Part shown: positions 44,312 to 52,853 of the stretch, one piece after another
How the letters are laid out: every line of letters begins with the position of its first letter
Numbering within the stretch: the first letter of the stretch is position 1
Source of the DNA: Pedobacter sp. Hv1
GTDB lineage: Bacteria > Bacteroidota > Bacteroidia > Sphingobacteriales > Sphingobacteriaceae
Assembly: GCF_001412215.1 (NCBI RefSeq)
Contig: NZ_LLWP01000008.1
Coordinates: 124,001 to 188,000, forward strand
Length of the DNA stretch: 64,000 bases
Direction: 5' to 3'
Program-made: the position numbers and the translations under genes
Notes under the pieces: generated by a model
Databases searched by the model: none
What the model was told of the DNA's origin: nothing
Seen by the model: only the letters and a program-made list of their open reading frames with translations

Positions 44312-44878
44312 CTACACCCTTAGCGAAGCACGAAAACCTCTGGCTGCATAGTACGAATCTGCACCATTGTGGTAGATAAATACGGTACCATATCTAAAAT
44401 CGCCAAAAAGACTTCCTCCTTTGTCTCTAATCTCAGTAGGTGTAATGATCCAACTCGATGTTTTGGTATCGAAGTTGCCCAATTGCTGCAATTCTCTGTA
44501 TTCTTGCTCCGTTAAAAGGTTAATACCCATTGCCGAAGCCATATCCATTGCACTATTTGCTGGTTTATGTTCTTTTCTTGCATCTAAAGCTTTACGATCG
44601 TAACAAATGCTTCTACGGCCTTTAGGGCTTTCTGCAGCACAATCGTAAAAAATATATTCGCCAGTTTTTTGATCATAACCTACCACATCTGGCTCGCCAC
44701 CTGTGTTTTCCATTTCTTGTAACGACCATAACTTTTCAGCATGGTTGCTTAACTTGGTTTGTACTGTAGCCCAATCCATACCTTGATGGCGGTTCATGTG
44801 TTGCTCAAAACGTGTTTTCAATATGCTCAACAGCGCTTCACACTGTGCTGGCGATAACTCTTTGTTATGATCTTTCAT
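44312..44878 (-). CDS. DUF4256 protein
   Basis: 188 residues with the DUF4256 pattern: LSILKTRFEQHMNRHQGMDW, WSLQEMENTGGEPDVVGYD, IFYDCAAESPKGRRSICYDR and LTEEQEYRELQ-like and DTKTSSWIITPTEIRDKGGSLFGDFR segments. The family is cytosolic and of unknown function, often beside YdeI or AHSA1 genes as here. Last gene of the ArsR-led operon; 5 bp separate it from the YdeI gene. Confidence 0.85.
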   Translation of the reverse strand: MKDHNKELSPAQCEALLSILKTRFEQHMNRHQGMDWATVQTKLSNHAEKLWSLQEMENTGGEPDVVGYDQKTGEYIFYDCAAESPKGRRSICYDRKALDARKEHKPANSAMDMASAMGINLLTEQEYRELQQLGNFDTKTSSWIITPTEIRDKGGSLFGDFRYGTVFIYHNGADSYYAARGFRASLRV

Positions 44879-44883
44879 ATGTA

Positions 44884-45462
44884 TTAGTCGTTAAGTCCTT
44901 TTCCGTTTAAAATTTGAGGGATACATTTTTCAACCCTTTCTACTCGGGTTTTGGATTGTTTAGCTGCTGAAAAATGTAACAAATATGCTCTTTGCCTTCC
45001 TGGGGCCAATGCCTCAAAAGCAGTTTTCAAGGCCGAGATTTCGTTTAATTTTTGCTGAAATTCTTCAGCCATTACAAATTCGTTTGTTTTTTTTAATTGA
45101 ACTTTCAGGCCTGCTTTTTCTATTTCAATGGCCTCAAAAATATAGGTCTTCAGCGTGGTTTCCATTGCTATTATTTGTTGAGCATTGGTAAAGCGGATTT
45201 GCCGAGCGGCCTGTACATTTTCACTTTGTTGGATCAGTACTCCATCTGGATCTTGTAACAAAGCCCCTTTAAAAAATAACAGTGCACAATATTCCTTAAA
45301 TGCATGAATTAAAACAATGTTATTTTTATGATAGGTGTAACAAGGCGTGCCCCATTTCAGTTCTTCATTTAATCCGCATTTCAGAACAATGGTTCGCAAC
45401 TGCACCAATTCGGCTTGCCAATTTTCGGCTTTATTAAAATAAAAATCGACTTTCGGATTCAT
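44884..45462 (-). CDS. YdeI / OmdA-type protein with DUF1801 domain
   Basis: 192 residues: an N-terminal DUF1801 domain (about 10-110; LKWGTPCYTYHKNNIVLIHAFKEYCALLFFKG) and a C-terminal bacteriocin-protection/OmdA segment (about 125-190; FVMAEEFQQKLNEISALKTAFEALAPGRQRAYLLHFSAAKQSKTRVERV). YdeI-like proteins have been linked to resistance to membrane-active peptides, without a clear mechanism. In the operon it follows DoxX with a 5-bp gap. Confidence 0.85.
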   Translation of the reverse strand: MNPKVDFYFNKAENWQAELVQLRTIVLKCGLNEELKWGTPCYTYHKNNIVLIHAFKEYCALLFFKGALLQDPDGVLIQQSENVQAARQIRFTNAQQIIAMETTLKTYIFEAIEIEKAGLKVQLKKTNEFVMAEEFQQKLNEISALKTAFEALAPGRQRAYLLHFSAAKQSKTRVERVEKCIPQILNGKGLND

Positions 45463-45467
45463 ACTGT

Positions 45468-45857
45468 TTATTTCTTAAAATTAGCTGAAATCATTTGTCT
45501 ATCCAAGGGTCTAAAATACCACGACACCACGGTTAGCACAAGTAATAAAATTGGTCCAAAAAATTCCTTGCCTCCATCGCCAATGGCCAAATGAGAAAAT
45601 ACAGCACCAGACATGGCAAAAAAGAAACCTGCATAGGCCCATTCTTTTACCAAGGGGAATTTAGGGATGAGCACTGCAATTACACCCAATATTTTCCAAA
45701 CGCCAATGATGATCAGAAAATAAGCTGGATAGCCCAAATGCGCCATCATTGTCACTTCATCTTTCATTTGAAGTAACTGTACCACTCCGGTAGATACCAT
45801 TCCTAAGGCCAACCAAACTGTGGCAATCCAATAGATAATTCGATTTCTCTTTGTCAT
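45468..45857 (-). CDS. DoxX-family membrane protein
   Basis: 129 residues with four membrane helices (IIYWIATVWLALGMVSTGVVQLL, AYFLIIIGVWKILGVIAVLI, EWAYAGFFFAMSGAVFSHLAI, GPILLLVLTVVSWYF) in the DoxX/DoxD pattern, including the small-residue motif KILGVIAVLIPKFPLVKEWAYAG. The family is associated with quinone or thiosulfate metabolism in archaea, but the role in Bacteroidota is unknown. Gap of 6 bp to the SRPBCC gene upstream. Confidence 0.88.
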   Translation of the reverse strand: MTKRNRIIYWIATVWLALGMVSTGVVQLLQMKDEVTMMAHLGYPAYFLIIIGVWKILGVIAVLIPKFPLVKEWAYAGFFFAMSGAVFSHLAIGDGGKEFFGPILLLVLTVVSWYFRPLDRQMISANFKK

Positions 45858-45863
45858 GACTTT

Positions 45864-46331
45864 TTATTTTAATTGATGTACAATAGTTTGCAAACGGTTA
45901 TGTGCCATATTGATACCTTGAGCAAAAGGTAACTTTAACATTTGATCTCTTAGCTCAGCCGATTGATAAACCACATGCATCTTCAGTTTACTGGTATCAG
46001 CTGTTAATTTTTCAAAGGTTAAAAACTCCAATTGTACCGCAAAAGGGCTAGGCACCATTTCAAATGTCCGTGTAATTTTCTCGTCCGGTACCAACTCGTG
46101 TATTACCCCACTGGCCTTAAATACCACATTGCCCTTGGCATCGCTGGTTTCAAATTGGTAACTGCCATATTTTTCACTTTCCAACTTCAACACTTTGGTT
46201 CCCATCCATTGTGCTACAATTTCGGGCAATATATAGGCTTTAAAAAGTAGTTCTACAGGCAAATCAAACTCCCTAGTAATCACTAAGTCTTGTTTACCCT
46301 CTTCTGCATTGATTTTTGTTTTGAGTTCCAT
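45864..46331 (-). CDS. SRPBCC/AHSA1 domain protein
   Basis: 155 residues with the START-like helix-grip fold of the AHSA1 group: LVITREFDLPVELLFKAYILPEIVAQWMG at the start, GVIHELVPDEKITRTFEM and FEKLTADTSKLKMHVVYQSAELRDQMLK in the core. These bind hydrophobic ligands. An AHSA1 gene directly after an ArsR-type gene is a common pairing; here the gap is 6 bp. Confidence 0.88.
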   Translation of the reverse strand: MELKTKINAEEGKQDLVITREFDLPVELLFKAYILPEIVAQWMGTKVLKLESEKYGSYQFETSDAKGNVVFKASGVIHELVPDEKITRTFEMVPSPFAVQLEFLTFEKLTADTSKLKMHVVYQSAELRDQMLKLPFAQGINMAHNRLQTIVHQLK

Positions 46332-46337
46332 AAGAGG

Positions 46338-46661
46338 CTATTTTTTGGATTGGTAGTTTTTCATGATGGTTTCTAATGCATTGAATCGATCATCCCACAT
46401 TTGGCGGAACGGTTCAATAAAATCGGCTACTGTTTTCATATTCTTGGCGTTGATATTATAATAGATTTCCCTACCATTCTGCTCTTGTTTAAGCAATTCG
46501 CACTCGGTTAATATTTGCAGGTGTTTAGAAACGGTTGGTCTTGCGGTGTCAAAATTTGAGGCAATTGCACCTGCTGTCATCGCTTGAGAGGCCACCAATA
46601 ACAATATCGCCCTTCTGGTAGGGTCTGCTATGGCTTGAAATACGTCACGTCTTAAATTCAT
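46338..46661 (-). CDS. ArsR-type winged-helix repressor
   Basis: 107 residues forming one winged helix: [52 protein letters not shown] (recognition helix) and [10 protein letters not shown] (wing). No metal-binding Cys pair is present, so it probably is not a metal sensor; the group that precedes AHSA1 genes senses unknown ligands. The promoter carries two near-identical 16-bp palindromes, so it very likely represses its own operon of five genes. Confidence 0.92.
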   Translation of the reverse strand: MNLRRDVFQAIADPTRRAILLLVASQAMTAGAIASNFDTARPTVSKHLQILTECELLKQEQNGREIYYNINAKNMKTVADFIEPFRQMWDDRFNALETIMKNYQSKK

Positions 46662-46664
46662 TAT

Positions 46665-46711
46665 GTAGCTATTTGACTACAAATATATATGTAGTTATTT
46701 AACTACGCAAA
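46665..46711 (-). promoter_or_regulatory. Promoter of the ArsR operon with two palindromic operators
   Basis: On the minus strand TTTG (46711-46708), a 20-bp spacer and TATATTTG (46687-46680) make a full Bacteroidota promoter. Two palindromes, GTAGTTATTTAACTAC (46691-46706, perfect) and GTAGCTATTTGACTAC (46665-46680, one mismatched pair), fill the spacer and the start region. Bound repressor would block polymerase directly. The start codon is 4 bp beyond the second site. Confidence 0.85.
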
Positions 46712-46803
46712 TTTTTATGAAAATTTTTCTGATTGAGATGAAGTTCGAACCCCATCCGTGAACTAAGCAATACAAATAAGATGCTATTAAACCATAAATT
46801 AGT

Positions 46804-46837
46804 ATAGAGAAGATGTTTTTAACACCATCTTCTCTAT
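46804..46837 (-). terminator. 12-bp perfect hairpin after the exported GyrI-like gene
   Basis: ATAGAGAAGATG and CATCTTCTCTAT pair perfectly around a 10-base loop, 22 bp after the stop codon at 46860 on the minus strand. A terminator or mRNA end stabiliser, between this gene and the ArsR operon promoter. Confidence 0.7.
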
Positions 46838-46859
46838 GCATTGTTAGGCGATCGGATTT

Positions 46860-47411
46860 TTATTTTTTTACGGATATAAAGGTTTCTACTTCTGCTTGGT
46901 CTCCGTCGTAATATTTTTTACCGTGAATGGTAAAGTCGGCTTTGTAGGCCCGGTTCAGGTTTTTATTTCGCCATATCTCTAACCAGGTATTGAAAACGGC
47001 TGCGGGCATTTTACCTTTTGAGGTGAACTTTTGGTAGACCCCAGTTTCAATTGTGATGCCTACAAATCCTTTAGGTATATTTTCTAAAGAACTTACCGGT
47101 AATCCAACAATGGTGGTATATGGCCCATTAAAGTCAGTTTCATAATCGGTATAAACTGCATAAATATCGTCGCTCACTTTATTGGGAATTTGTTTTTGTA
47201 TGGCCTCACCCCAAAATTTACCCCACAGTCCTTCAATGTCTTTTGATGACTGTCCATTTTGGTTTGTTGTTCTTACTGAAATGCCAATGACATAAAATTT
47301 TTGAATGGTTTGATTGTTCATAGTTTGAGATGTTTTTGGTTGTACTTGTGTGTAAGCGCTAAATGAGCATAGCACAAATGCGAGCAGCATCAAATTGCGA
47401 AATGTTTTCAT
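46860..47411 (-). CDS. Exported GyrI-like (AraC effector-binding fold) protein
   Basis: 183 residues with a signal peptide (NLMLLAFVLCSFSAYTQ) and then a GyrI-like small-molecule-binding domain: FYVIGISVRTTNQNGQSSKDIEGLWGKFW, IYAVYTDYETDFNGPYTTIVGLPV, VGITIETGVYQKFTSKGKMPAAVFNTWLEIW. This fold normally is cytoplasmic, in BmrR-type regulators or alone; an exported version is unusual. An internal ATG at residue 31 would give a cytoplasmic form. A -7-like TAAATTTG at 47447-47440 suggests its own promoter besides the upstream WYL gene. Confidence 0.8.
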   Translation of the reverse strand: MKTFRNLMLLAFVLCSFSAYTQVQPKTSQTMNNQTIQKFYVIGISVRTTNQNGQSSKDIEGLWGKFWGEAIQKQIPNKVSDDIYAVYTDYETDFNGPYTTIVGLPVSSLENIPKGFVGITIETGVYQKFTSKGKMPAAVFNTWLEIWRNKNLNRAYKADFTIHGKKYYDGDQAEVETFISVKK

Positions 47412-47466
47412 TGTTCCTTTATGATATTTTGTGATGTTGCAAATTTAGAATGCTCCTGTGTCAGCC

Positions 47467-48186
47467 CTATGGCAAGGGTGCTGAACATTTTTTTCTGCAA
47501 ATTTCAAAATACATTTCAAAGGTGATTTGGTGGGGCTCAAATGTCTGATCAAGTACCAATAAACTTTCAACTCTATCTAAGCGAAAGGCTCTATAATCGT
47601 TTCTTAATCTGCAGAACGCAACGAGCAGCCAATTTTCTTGAGCAGTGTAAATAGCAAATGGCTCTATGGTTCTTTCTGTAGTTTGGTTATTTTCTGGCGA
47701 ATAATACTTTATCTTAACAAGATTAAAATTTGTTAATGCCAATTGAAGGGTCGATAAATTATTACTGGTTCGGTTGTTATCGGCATTTTGTCCAGATAGT
47801 GTACGGTTGGCCAATAAATTGACTTTGTCTTTTGTATGGTTTCGTAAAACAGATTTTATTTTACCAATGGCCTCCACATAGTCTCTTACAAAAGATGCAT
47901 CTTTATTTTTCAATATCAATTGCTCGGCAGTGATCAGAGCATTGGCTTCGCTTTCGGTAAACATTACAGACGGCATTCTATAACCATCCATTAAGGCATA
48001 ACCTTTCCCTTCTTCTGTTAAAATAGGAACATCAGCTTTTTCCAAAGCTTTAATATCTCGATAAATTGTTCTTTTACTTACTGAAAATTTCTCTGCTAAT
48101 TCTGCAGCTGTCAAAAGCCGTTTGGTTTGCAATTGGGTTAAGATTGCAGTCAGTCTGGAAAGTCGTTTGGTATCATTATCCTTCAT
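47467..48186 (-). CDS. WYL-domain regulator with DeoR-type HTH (YafY-like)
   Basis: 239 residues: an N-terminal HTH (about 8-60; LTAILTQLQTKRLLTAAELAEKFSVSKRTIYRDIKALEKAD) and a WYL-type domain (about 145-230; IEPFAIYTAQENWLLVAFCRLRNDYRAFRLDRVESLLV). WYL domains bind nucleic acid or other ligands and tune transcription factors. It lies between an NTF2-like exported protein (7 bp upstream) and the exported GyrI-like gene, which it may control. Confidence 0.9.
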   Translation of the reverse strand: MKDNDTKRLSRLTAILTQLQTKRLLTAAELAEKFSVSKRTIYRDIKALEKADVPILTEEGKGYALMDGYRMPSVMFTESEANALITAEQLILKNKDASFVRDYVEAIGKIKSVLRNHTKDKVNLLANRTLSGQNADNNRTSNNLSTLQLALTNFNLVKIKYYSPENNQTTERTIEPFAIYTAQENWLLVAFCRLRNDYRAFRLDRVESLLVLDQTFEPHQITFEMYFEICRKKCSAPLP

Positions 48187-48193
48187 GAGTTCA

Positions 48194-48667
48194 TTATAGC
48201 TTCTTTTTAATCGGCCTATGTTCGTAGCTCACAATGCGTTTCAGTTTCCACTCATTGCCTTGTCGCTCCCAAATATGGATAAACTTTCCTGTACCTTCTG
48301 GCACACCATTTACAAAAAAGGTATGTTCGCCCAATTGCACTGCCCCAAAATCTCCCAACTTATCAATGGTACATGAATTTAATTGTCTGGTCAGTTTTTC
48401 GGGTCTAGCACATTTCTCCATTAAAGACTTAATTTCGAGCTCTTTTGATTTGCTTAATCCAGAACGGTCATCATAAAACTCTACATCGTCTGCAATAATC
48501 TTTTTGAAAAGTTCTACATCACATTGATTAAATGCCACACTAAATAACAGACTATCCATTTTGATAATTTCAGCTTTTAAGCTGGCCATTTTTTCAGGAG
48601 CGCTTTTAGTTTGGGCCATAACCGGAATGCCAAAAAATAGCATAAACAGGACGAGTAGATTTTTCAT
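48194..48667 (-). CDS. Exported NTF2-like (DUF4440) protein
   Basis: 157 residues with a signal peptide (NLLVLFMLFFGIPVMAQ). The remainder, MDSLLFSVAFNQCDVELFKKIIADDVEFYDDRSG through FGAVQLGEHTFFV and FIHIWERQGNEWKLKRIVSYEH, is the cone-shaped NTF2-like fold of the DUF4440 group, which hosts small-molecule binding or isomerase-like functions. A promoter lies at 48781-48750. First gene of the operon with the WYL regulator. Confidence 0.85.
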   Translation of the reverse strand: MKNLLVLFMLFFGIPVMAQTKSAPEKMASLKAEIIKMDSLLFSVAFNQCDVELFKKIIADDVEFYDDRSGLSKSKELEIKSLMEKCARPEKLTRQLNSCTIDKLGDFGAVQLGEHTFFVNGVPEGTGKFIHIWERQGNEWKLKRIVSYEHRPIKKKL

Positions 48668-48749
48668 TTAAATATATTTTAGGATTTTGTTTAATGGGTA
48701 GATTTTTGTTTGAACCTCTACCTCTTGAAATTTTGTTGCTTTGACATGC

Positions 48750-48781
48750 CAAATGTACAACTTAAAACAAGTCGATTTCAA
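48750..48781 (-). promoter_or_regulatory. Promoter of the NTF2-like/WYL operon
   Basis: On the minus strand TTG (48781-48779), a 21-bp spacer and TACATTTG (48757-48750) fit TTG/TAnnTTTG. It would give a leader of roughly 75 nt before the ATG at 48667. Confidence 0.6.
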
Positions 48782-48788
48782 TTTTACA

Positions 48789-49604
48789 TTAACCCATACT
48801 TATTGGCAGTTGATTGGGCGAAACCCCATATTTCTTTTTAAAAATAAAGGAAAAATGAGAAAGATCTTCAAAGCCCACCTCTAAATAAACTTCAGTGGGC
48901 TTTTTCTTTTTTTCTGACAATTGGTAATAGGCCAGCTCCAATCTTTTAGCCGTTAACCATTTTTGAGGGGTAGTATTGAAAAGCTTCTTAAAGTCTCTAT
49001 TAAATGTAGAGAGGCTTCGCCCTGTTAAATAGCCCAATTTCTCTAATGACATGTTGAACATAAAATTGCGTTGCATAAAACTCACCAGATCAATTTTGCC
49101 AGGGGTATCGAAATTTGCCAATACGCTGTCAACACCTGCATCAATCATCCTTAAGATGCTAATGGCTTCTGTTATTTTTAATGAGGCCAACTCTTCTGGA
49201 AACTCTCCCTCTACATCAAAGTAAGGAATCAATGAAGCCAAACAACTTTCTAATAATGGATGGTTGCTGAAGCGATATATTTTTTGCTCGGGCTGGGTTC
49301 TCTTCCTAACATCAATATTTTCGTAATATTTTTTCAGTCGTTCGAGCGATAAATGCATCACCACGGTTTTATGGGGCAGGCCATTTTTAGGGTAATTGAT
49401 AATGGTAGCCAATTGATTTCGGGGGATGAGGAAAATATCGCCCGTTTTAAAGTAAAAGGTGGTATCCCATTGGATAATTTTTGTTTCGCCAGAGATAAAC
49501 CAAACCAACATGTGGTCATCAAACATCAAGTCTGATTTAAACAGTTTGTCTTCATAAGAAGAAAGTTTGATCTCTTTGCTCAGGTGTCTGGATATGTGTT
49601 CCAT
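48789..49604 (-). CDS. AraC-family transcriptional regulator
   Basis: 271 residues: an N-terminal cupin-like sensor (about 20-150; MLVWFISGETKIIQWDTTFYFKTGDIFLIPRNQ) and a C-terminal double HTH (about 168-268; MSLEKLGYLTGRSLSTFNRDFKKLFNTTPQKW, EVYLEVGFEDLSHFSFIFKKKYGVSPNQ). It is the third gene after two short-chain dehydrogenases on the same strand (gap 54 bp) and probably regulates them. No ligand can be named. Confidence 0.88.
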   Translation of the reverse strand: MEHISRHLSKEIKLSSYEDKLFKSDLMFDDHMLVWFISGETKIIQWDTTFYFKTGDIFLIPRNQLATIINYPKNGLPHKTVVMHLSLERLKKYYENIDVRKRTQPEQKIYRFSNHPLLESCLASLIPYFDVEGEFPEELASLKITEAISILRMIDAGVDSVLANFDTPGKIDLVSFMQRNFMFNMSLEKLGYLTGRSLSTFNRDFKKLFNTTPQKWLTAKRLELAYYQLSEKKKKPTEVYLEVGFEDLSHFSFIFKKKYGVSPNQLPISMG

Positions 49605-49658
49605 TTTTGATAAAGTTATCTATTTCGTATCGATTTCTTTTAAGGTTGGAATGAATTT

Positions 49659-50387
49659 TTAGATGGACTGCCCACCATCAATAAAATATTCAGATCCGGT
49701 AATAAACGATGCATCATCACTTGCCAAAAAGCTGATCAACTTGGCTACCTCTATCGATTTCCCGAACCTTACCAAAGGGATAGTGGCTGTAATGTGGTCT
49801 TCCAAAGCTTGGTCCAATCCAATTTTCCCCATAATTTCTGTGGCAACAGGGCCTGGGCTTACTGCATTCACTCTAATCTTTCGAGCAGCCAATTCTACCG
49901 CAGCAATTTTCATCACAGCATTGAGTGCAGCCTTGCTTGCTGCATATACCGATCCCTGCGGTGGCGAAATATGCGCAGATGTTGAAGACAACAAAACCAC
50001 TGCTGCGTTTTCATTTAAGATAGGGATAAACCTGCTCAACGTAAAATAAGCTCCTTTGAAATTTACGTTCATTACCTCATCAAAAACGTTTTCTGGCATT
50101 AGCTCAATGGTCGAAAACTTTGTAATTCCGGCATTGACCAAAAGGATATCTATTTTTCCAAATTGTTGGGTTACTTCCAAAACTAGCGCATTGATATCCT
50201 CAACATTGGATTGATCAGCGATCAACCCAATTACACCCAATTCTTTAGCAGCTTGCGCCACTGCTTCTTTTCTTCTACCAGTGATGATTACCTGAGCACC
50301 CTGCTCTTTTAATTCTTTTGCGGTAGCATATCCGATACCACTATTACCACCAGTAATAACAGCTACTTTTCCTTTTAAATTTTTCAT
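49659..50387 (-). CDS. Short-chain dehydrogenase/reductase (classical SDR)
   Basis: 242 residues with all classical SDR motifs: TGGNSGIG for cofactor at the N-terminus, NAGI in ILLVNAGITKF, active-site Ser in LLSSTSAHI, YAASKAALN with catalytic Tyr and Lys, and the C-terminal ASFITGSEYFIDGG. TGRRKE after beta-2 suggests NADPH preference. An oxidoreductase acting on an unknown alcohol or ketone. It follows another SDR gene by 13 bp in one operon with an AraC regulator. Confidence 0.92.
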   Translation of the reverse strand: MKNLKGKVAVITGGNSGIGYATAKELKEQGAQVIITGRRKEAVAQAAKELGVIGLIADQSNVEDINALVLEVTQQFGKIDILLVNAGITKFSTIELMPENVFDEVMNVNFKGAYFTLSRFIPILNENAAVVLLSSTSAHISPPQGSVYAASKAALNAVMKIAAVELAARKIRVNAVSPGPVATEIMGKIGLDQALEDHITATIPLVRFGKSIEVAKLISFLASDDASFITGSEYFIDGGQSI

Positions 50388-50400
50388 CGTCCTATTCTGA

Positions 50401-51414
50401 TTAGTTTACTTTAAAGCTAATTCCTGTCATTTCTTCGGTTAGATCCCAAAGTTTTTTAGCATTGCCTTCATCTAGCGAATAAGGTTGTACACCTCGCGTA
50501 CCCAAACCATTATCTTGGCCAAAGTTGCCCAGATCCAATTCTGCAACATCTCCATCTTCACAGTACACTCCGCCTATATCATCAAGCATTGGGCTGGTGG
50601 CACACCATACGGTAGTTGCAGCACCTTGCGGAATGGTTTTTAGGCCTGCCAAAATTTCTGGGCGCATGTTGCCATTTTCGTCAAAGAAGCCCATTTGTTT
50701 AAACAGTTCCATATCTGCATCTCTGGCCAGTTCTGTACCAGCAATTGAGCCTGGATGTAAAGAATATGCCCTTACATTAAATGATTTGGCACGATGATCT
50801 AGCTCCAGCGCAAATAGATTACTAGCCGTTTTTGATTGTCCATAACCCAAAAGGGTTTGGTATTCTCTGTGCACGAAATTGGGATCGTCGAAATTGAAAG
50901 GAGCCATTTGATGTCCGTATGAAGATACATTAACCACTCTTGCACCATTGGCTTCTTTAAGTGCTGGCCATAATCTGGCCACCAACTGATATTGCCCCAA
51001 ATAATTGGTAGCCAATTGCGATTCAATGCCACGGCTATCTCTTTGTAAAGGCACCCACATGATCCCCGCATTGTTGATCAGTAAATGCAATGGTCTGCCC
51101 GATGCAAGAAATCTTTCGGCAAATGCATCAATAGTATCAGTCTGGGTCAGGTCCATAGCCTCAATTTCAACATTTGGAATACCTGCTAGGTTTTTCTTTG
51201 CTTTTTCAATGTCTCTGGCTGGCACCACTACCGTTGCACCTGCCGCTGCAAGTACTCTTGTAGTTTCTAGGCCGATGCCTGCGTTACCACCTGTTACAAT
51301 TGCTATTTTTCCATTCAGGTTAATGCCTTTGATCACTTCAGTAGCTGTTGATGTGGCGTTAAATCCAGATCCTACTGGATGTTGTAACGCTCCTTGATAA
51401 TTGTTCTTTTCCAT
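50401..51414 (-). CDS. Short-chain dehydrogenase/reductase (retinol dehydrogenase-like)
   Basis: 337 residues, longer than classical SDRs. TGGNAGIGLETTRVLAAAGA cofactor motif, PARDIEKA basic site for NADPH, NNAGIMWVP, VNVSSYGH and YGQSKTASNLFALEL with catalytic Tyr/Lys; C-terminal extension with GGVYCEDGDVAELD. The pattern is that of the plant WW-domain oxidoreductase/retinol dehydrogenase branch common in bacteria. First gene of the operon; a -7-like TAAATTTG lies at 51448-51441. Confidence 0.92.
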   Translation of the reverse strand: MEKNNYQGALQHPVGSGFNATSTATEVIKGINLNGKIAIVTGGNAGIGLETTRVLAAAGATVVVPARDIEKAKKNLAGIPNVEIEAMDLTQTDTIDAFAERFLASGRPLHLLINNAGIMWVPLQRDSRGIESQLATNYLGQYQLVARLWPALKEANGARVVNVSSYGHQMAPFNFDDPNFVHREYQTLLGYGQSKTASNLFALELDHRAKSFNVRAYSLHPGSIAGTELARDADMELFKQMGFFDENGNMRPEILAGLKTIPQGAATTVWCATSPMLDDIGGVYCEDGDVAELDLGNFGQDNGLGTRGVQPYSLDEGNAKKLWDLTEEMTGISFKVN

Positions 51415-51530
51415 TTTCTTTTTTGTTAAATGTTATAGGACAAATTTAGGGCGATGTAGAAGGACAGGTTTTGTTCAGCGTGTCAATTTACTTTGTTTAA
51501 AATGTCAACTCGCTACAACAGGTTGAATCA

Positions 51531-51577
51531 ATTAACCCCTGCTCGCCAAAAATAATTATTGGCAAACAGGGGTTAAT
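51531..51577 (-). terminator. Long hairpin after the third serine hydrolase gene
   Basis: ATTAACCCCTG and CAGGGGTTAAT (11 bp) with an inner GCCAA/TTGGC pair form a perfect interrupted stem, 28 bp after the stop codon at 51605 on the minus strand. No clear T run. Confidence 0.7.
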
Positions 51578-51604
51578 CAGGTATAGTGTTACCCAGTGGT
51601 TGAT

Positions 51605-52663
51605 TTATTTCAAAACAGTACCATAAATTTTATTCAACAAATCTTGTCTCATTTTTGAGTTTCTTTGATCTAGTAGGATAATGGCACCCCAATTTTTAGC
51701 CCTATTGTAAAATATAATTGAAGATTGTCCCATAGAATCTCCAGATTTTAGGTAAACGGTGTTTTGATCATCCACCATCACGTTAAAACCTAATCCCATT
51801 TCTCTTTTGTCATCTTTATAGTAGATTTTTTCTGCAATGATGGATGCTTTACCTACTGTAGTCTCTTTATTCAAAACTGCTTTTAAATAGGTAACCATAT
51901 CAGCAGCGTTAGATTTTACCAATCCGGCAGGTGCGGTAACATTCCAGTTGAAGAATTCCTGAATGCCACCTTCTGGATTGTGAGCTGTCGTTATATTTTT
52001 TACATTGAAATCTTTGGTCAATGTACTTGTCATTTTTAACGGTTGGAATATTTTCTCTCTAATAATTTGATCATAACTCTTGCCATATACTGTTTCTAAT
52101 ATTTGTCCAAGCAAAGTATAGCCAATCGTAGAATAACGAAATTTACCATAATCCTTTAGTTCTGTACAGTTGTTGATGATAGCAGTTAATGTTTCTTGAG
52201 TTACATTACTTACAGGCTGTTGTGGATTTAACTCTATTAATTTCGCAAAATCGATATCAGGCAAACCAGATTGATGAGAGCCTAAGTCTGAAATTTTGAT
52301 CTTGTTTTTAAGATTTGGATGTAACACATACGCCTTAGGAAGGAAGCCATCAATAAAATCATCGGTTTTTATTTTATGCTCCACAACTGCTTGTCCTATT
52401 AAATTTGAAGTTAAAATTTTAGTGATCGATGCAATTTCGAAGATCGAATTCTTATCGATTTTCGCTTGGCTGGTTGCATTCAAATTACCATAAGCAGTAT
52501 AGTATGCTTCCTTATTTTGGATAAAGCCAACGCTAATACCAACGTTTGGATTTTTTTGATAATTATCTTTGATGATGGAATCGATCTTTTTAAAAATGCC
52601 TTGTCCAAAAGAAAAGTTACTGATGAATAATAGAGCGGCTAAGAGTTTGAATGAAGTTTTCAT
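51605..52663 (-). CDS. Serine hydrolase, beta-lactamase/class C fold
   Basis: 352 residues with a signal peptide (LLAALLFISNFSFGQ). Catalytic SxxK is Ser79-Ile-Thr-Lys82 in FEIASITKILTSN; the second motif is FRYSTIGYTLLGQIL (Tyr-Ser-Thr where Asn is usual) and the third is VYLKSGDSMGQSS in place of HTG. Such periplasmic enzymes act as carboxypeptidases, esterases or D-amino-acid peptidases; antibiotic hydrolysis is not implied. Its upstream region is homologous to those of the next two hydrolases although the protein is clearly more divergent. Confidence 0.88.
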   Translation of the reverse strand: MKTSFKLLAALLFISNFSFGQGIFKKIDSIIKDNYQKNPNVGISVGFIQNKEAYYTAYGNLNATSQAKIDKNSIFEIASITKILTSNLIGQAVVEHKIKTDDFIDGFLPKAYVLHPNLKNKIKISDLGSHQSGLPDIDFAKLIELNPQQPVSNVTQETLTAIINNCTELKDYGKFRYSTIGYTLLGQILETVYGKSYDQIIREKIFQPLKMTSTLTKDFNVKNITTAHNPEGGIQEFFNWNVTAPAGLVKSNAADMVTYLKAVLNKETTVGKASIIAEKIYYKDDKREMGLGFNVMVDDQNTVYLKSGDSMGQSSIIFYNRAKNWGAIILLDQRNSKMRQDLLNKIYGTVLK

Positions 52664-52764
52664 GATATCGAATTTTAAGTTAAAAATTATTACTCTGCAA
52701 ACATGCGGAAGAAACTGGTGCTGTGCGACCGAATAAACGTAGTCGAACCCATTTGTTTCAAAAA

Positions 52765-52803
52765 ATAAGTACGCATCATTACAAAGACAAGTACGAGTAA
52801 TTA
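52765..52803 (-). promoter_or_regulatory. Paired direct repeat upstream of serine hydrolase 51605-52663
   Basis: Two copies of a 17-bp box, consensus ACAAGTACGAGTAATTA, begin at 52765 (diverged) and 52787, 22 bp apart, that is two helical turns. They lie 102-140 bp before the start codon, the same place as in the other two hydrolase genes. Confidence 0.65.
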
Positions 52804-52853
52804 CAAATTACTGTATTACAACATTTTGCAATACAGTAATTGATTTATTGTGG

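Noticed and set aside
46740..46765. GTTCGAACC motif resembling a tRNA T-loop
   Set aside because: No matching T-stem, acceptor stem or anticodon arm is around it; no cloverleaf can be drawn.
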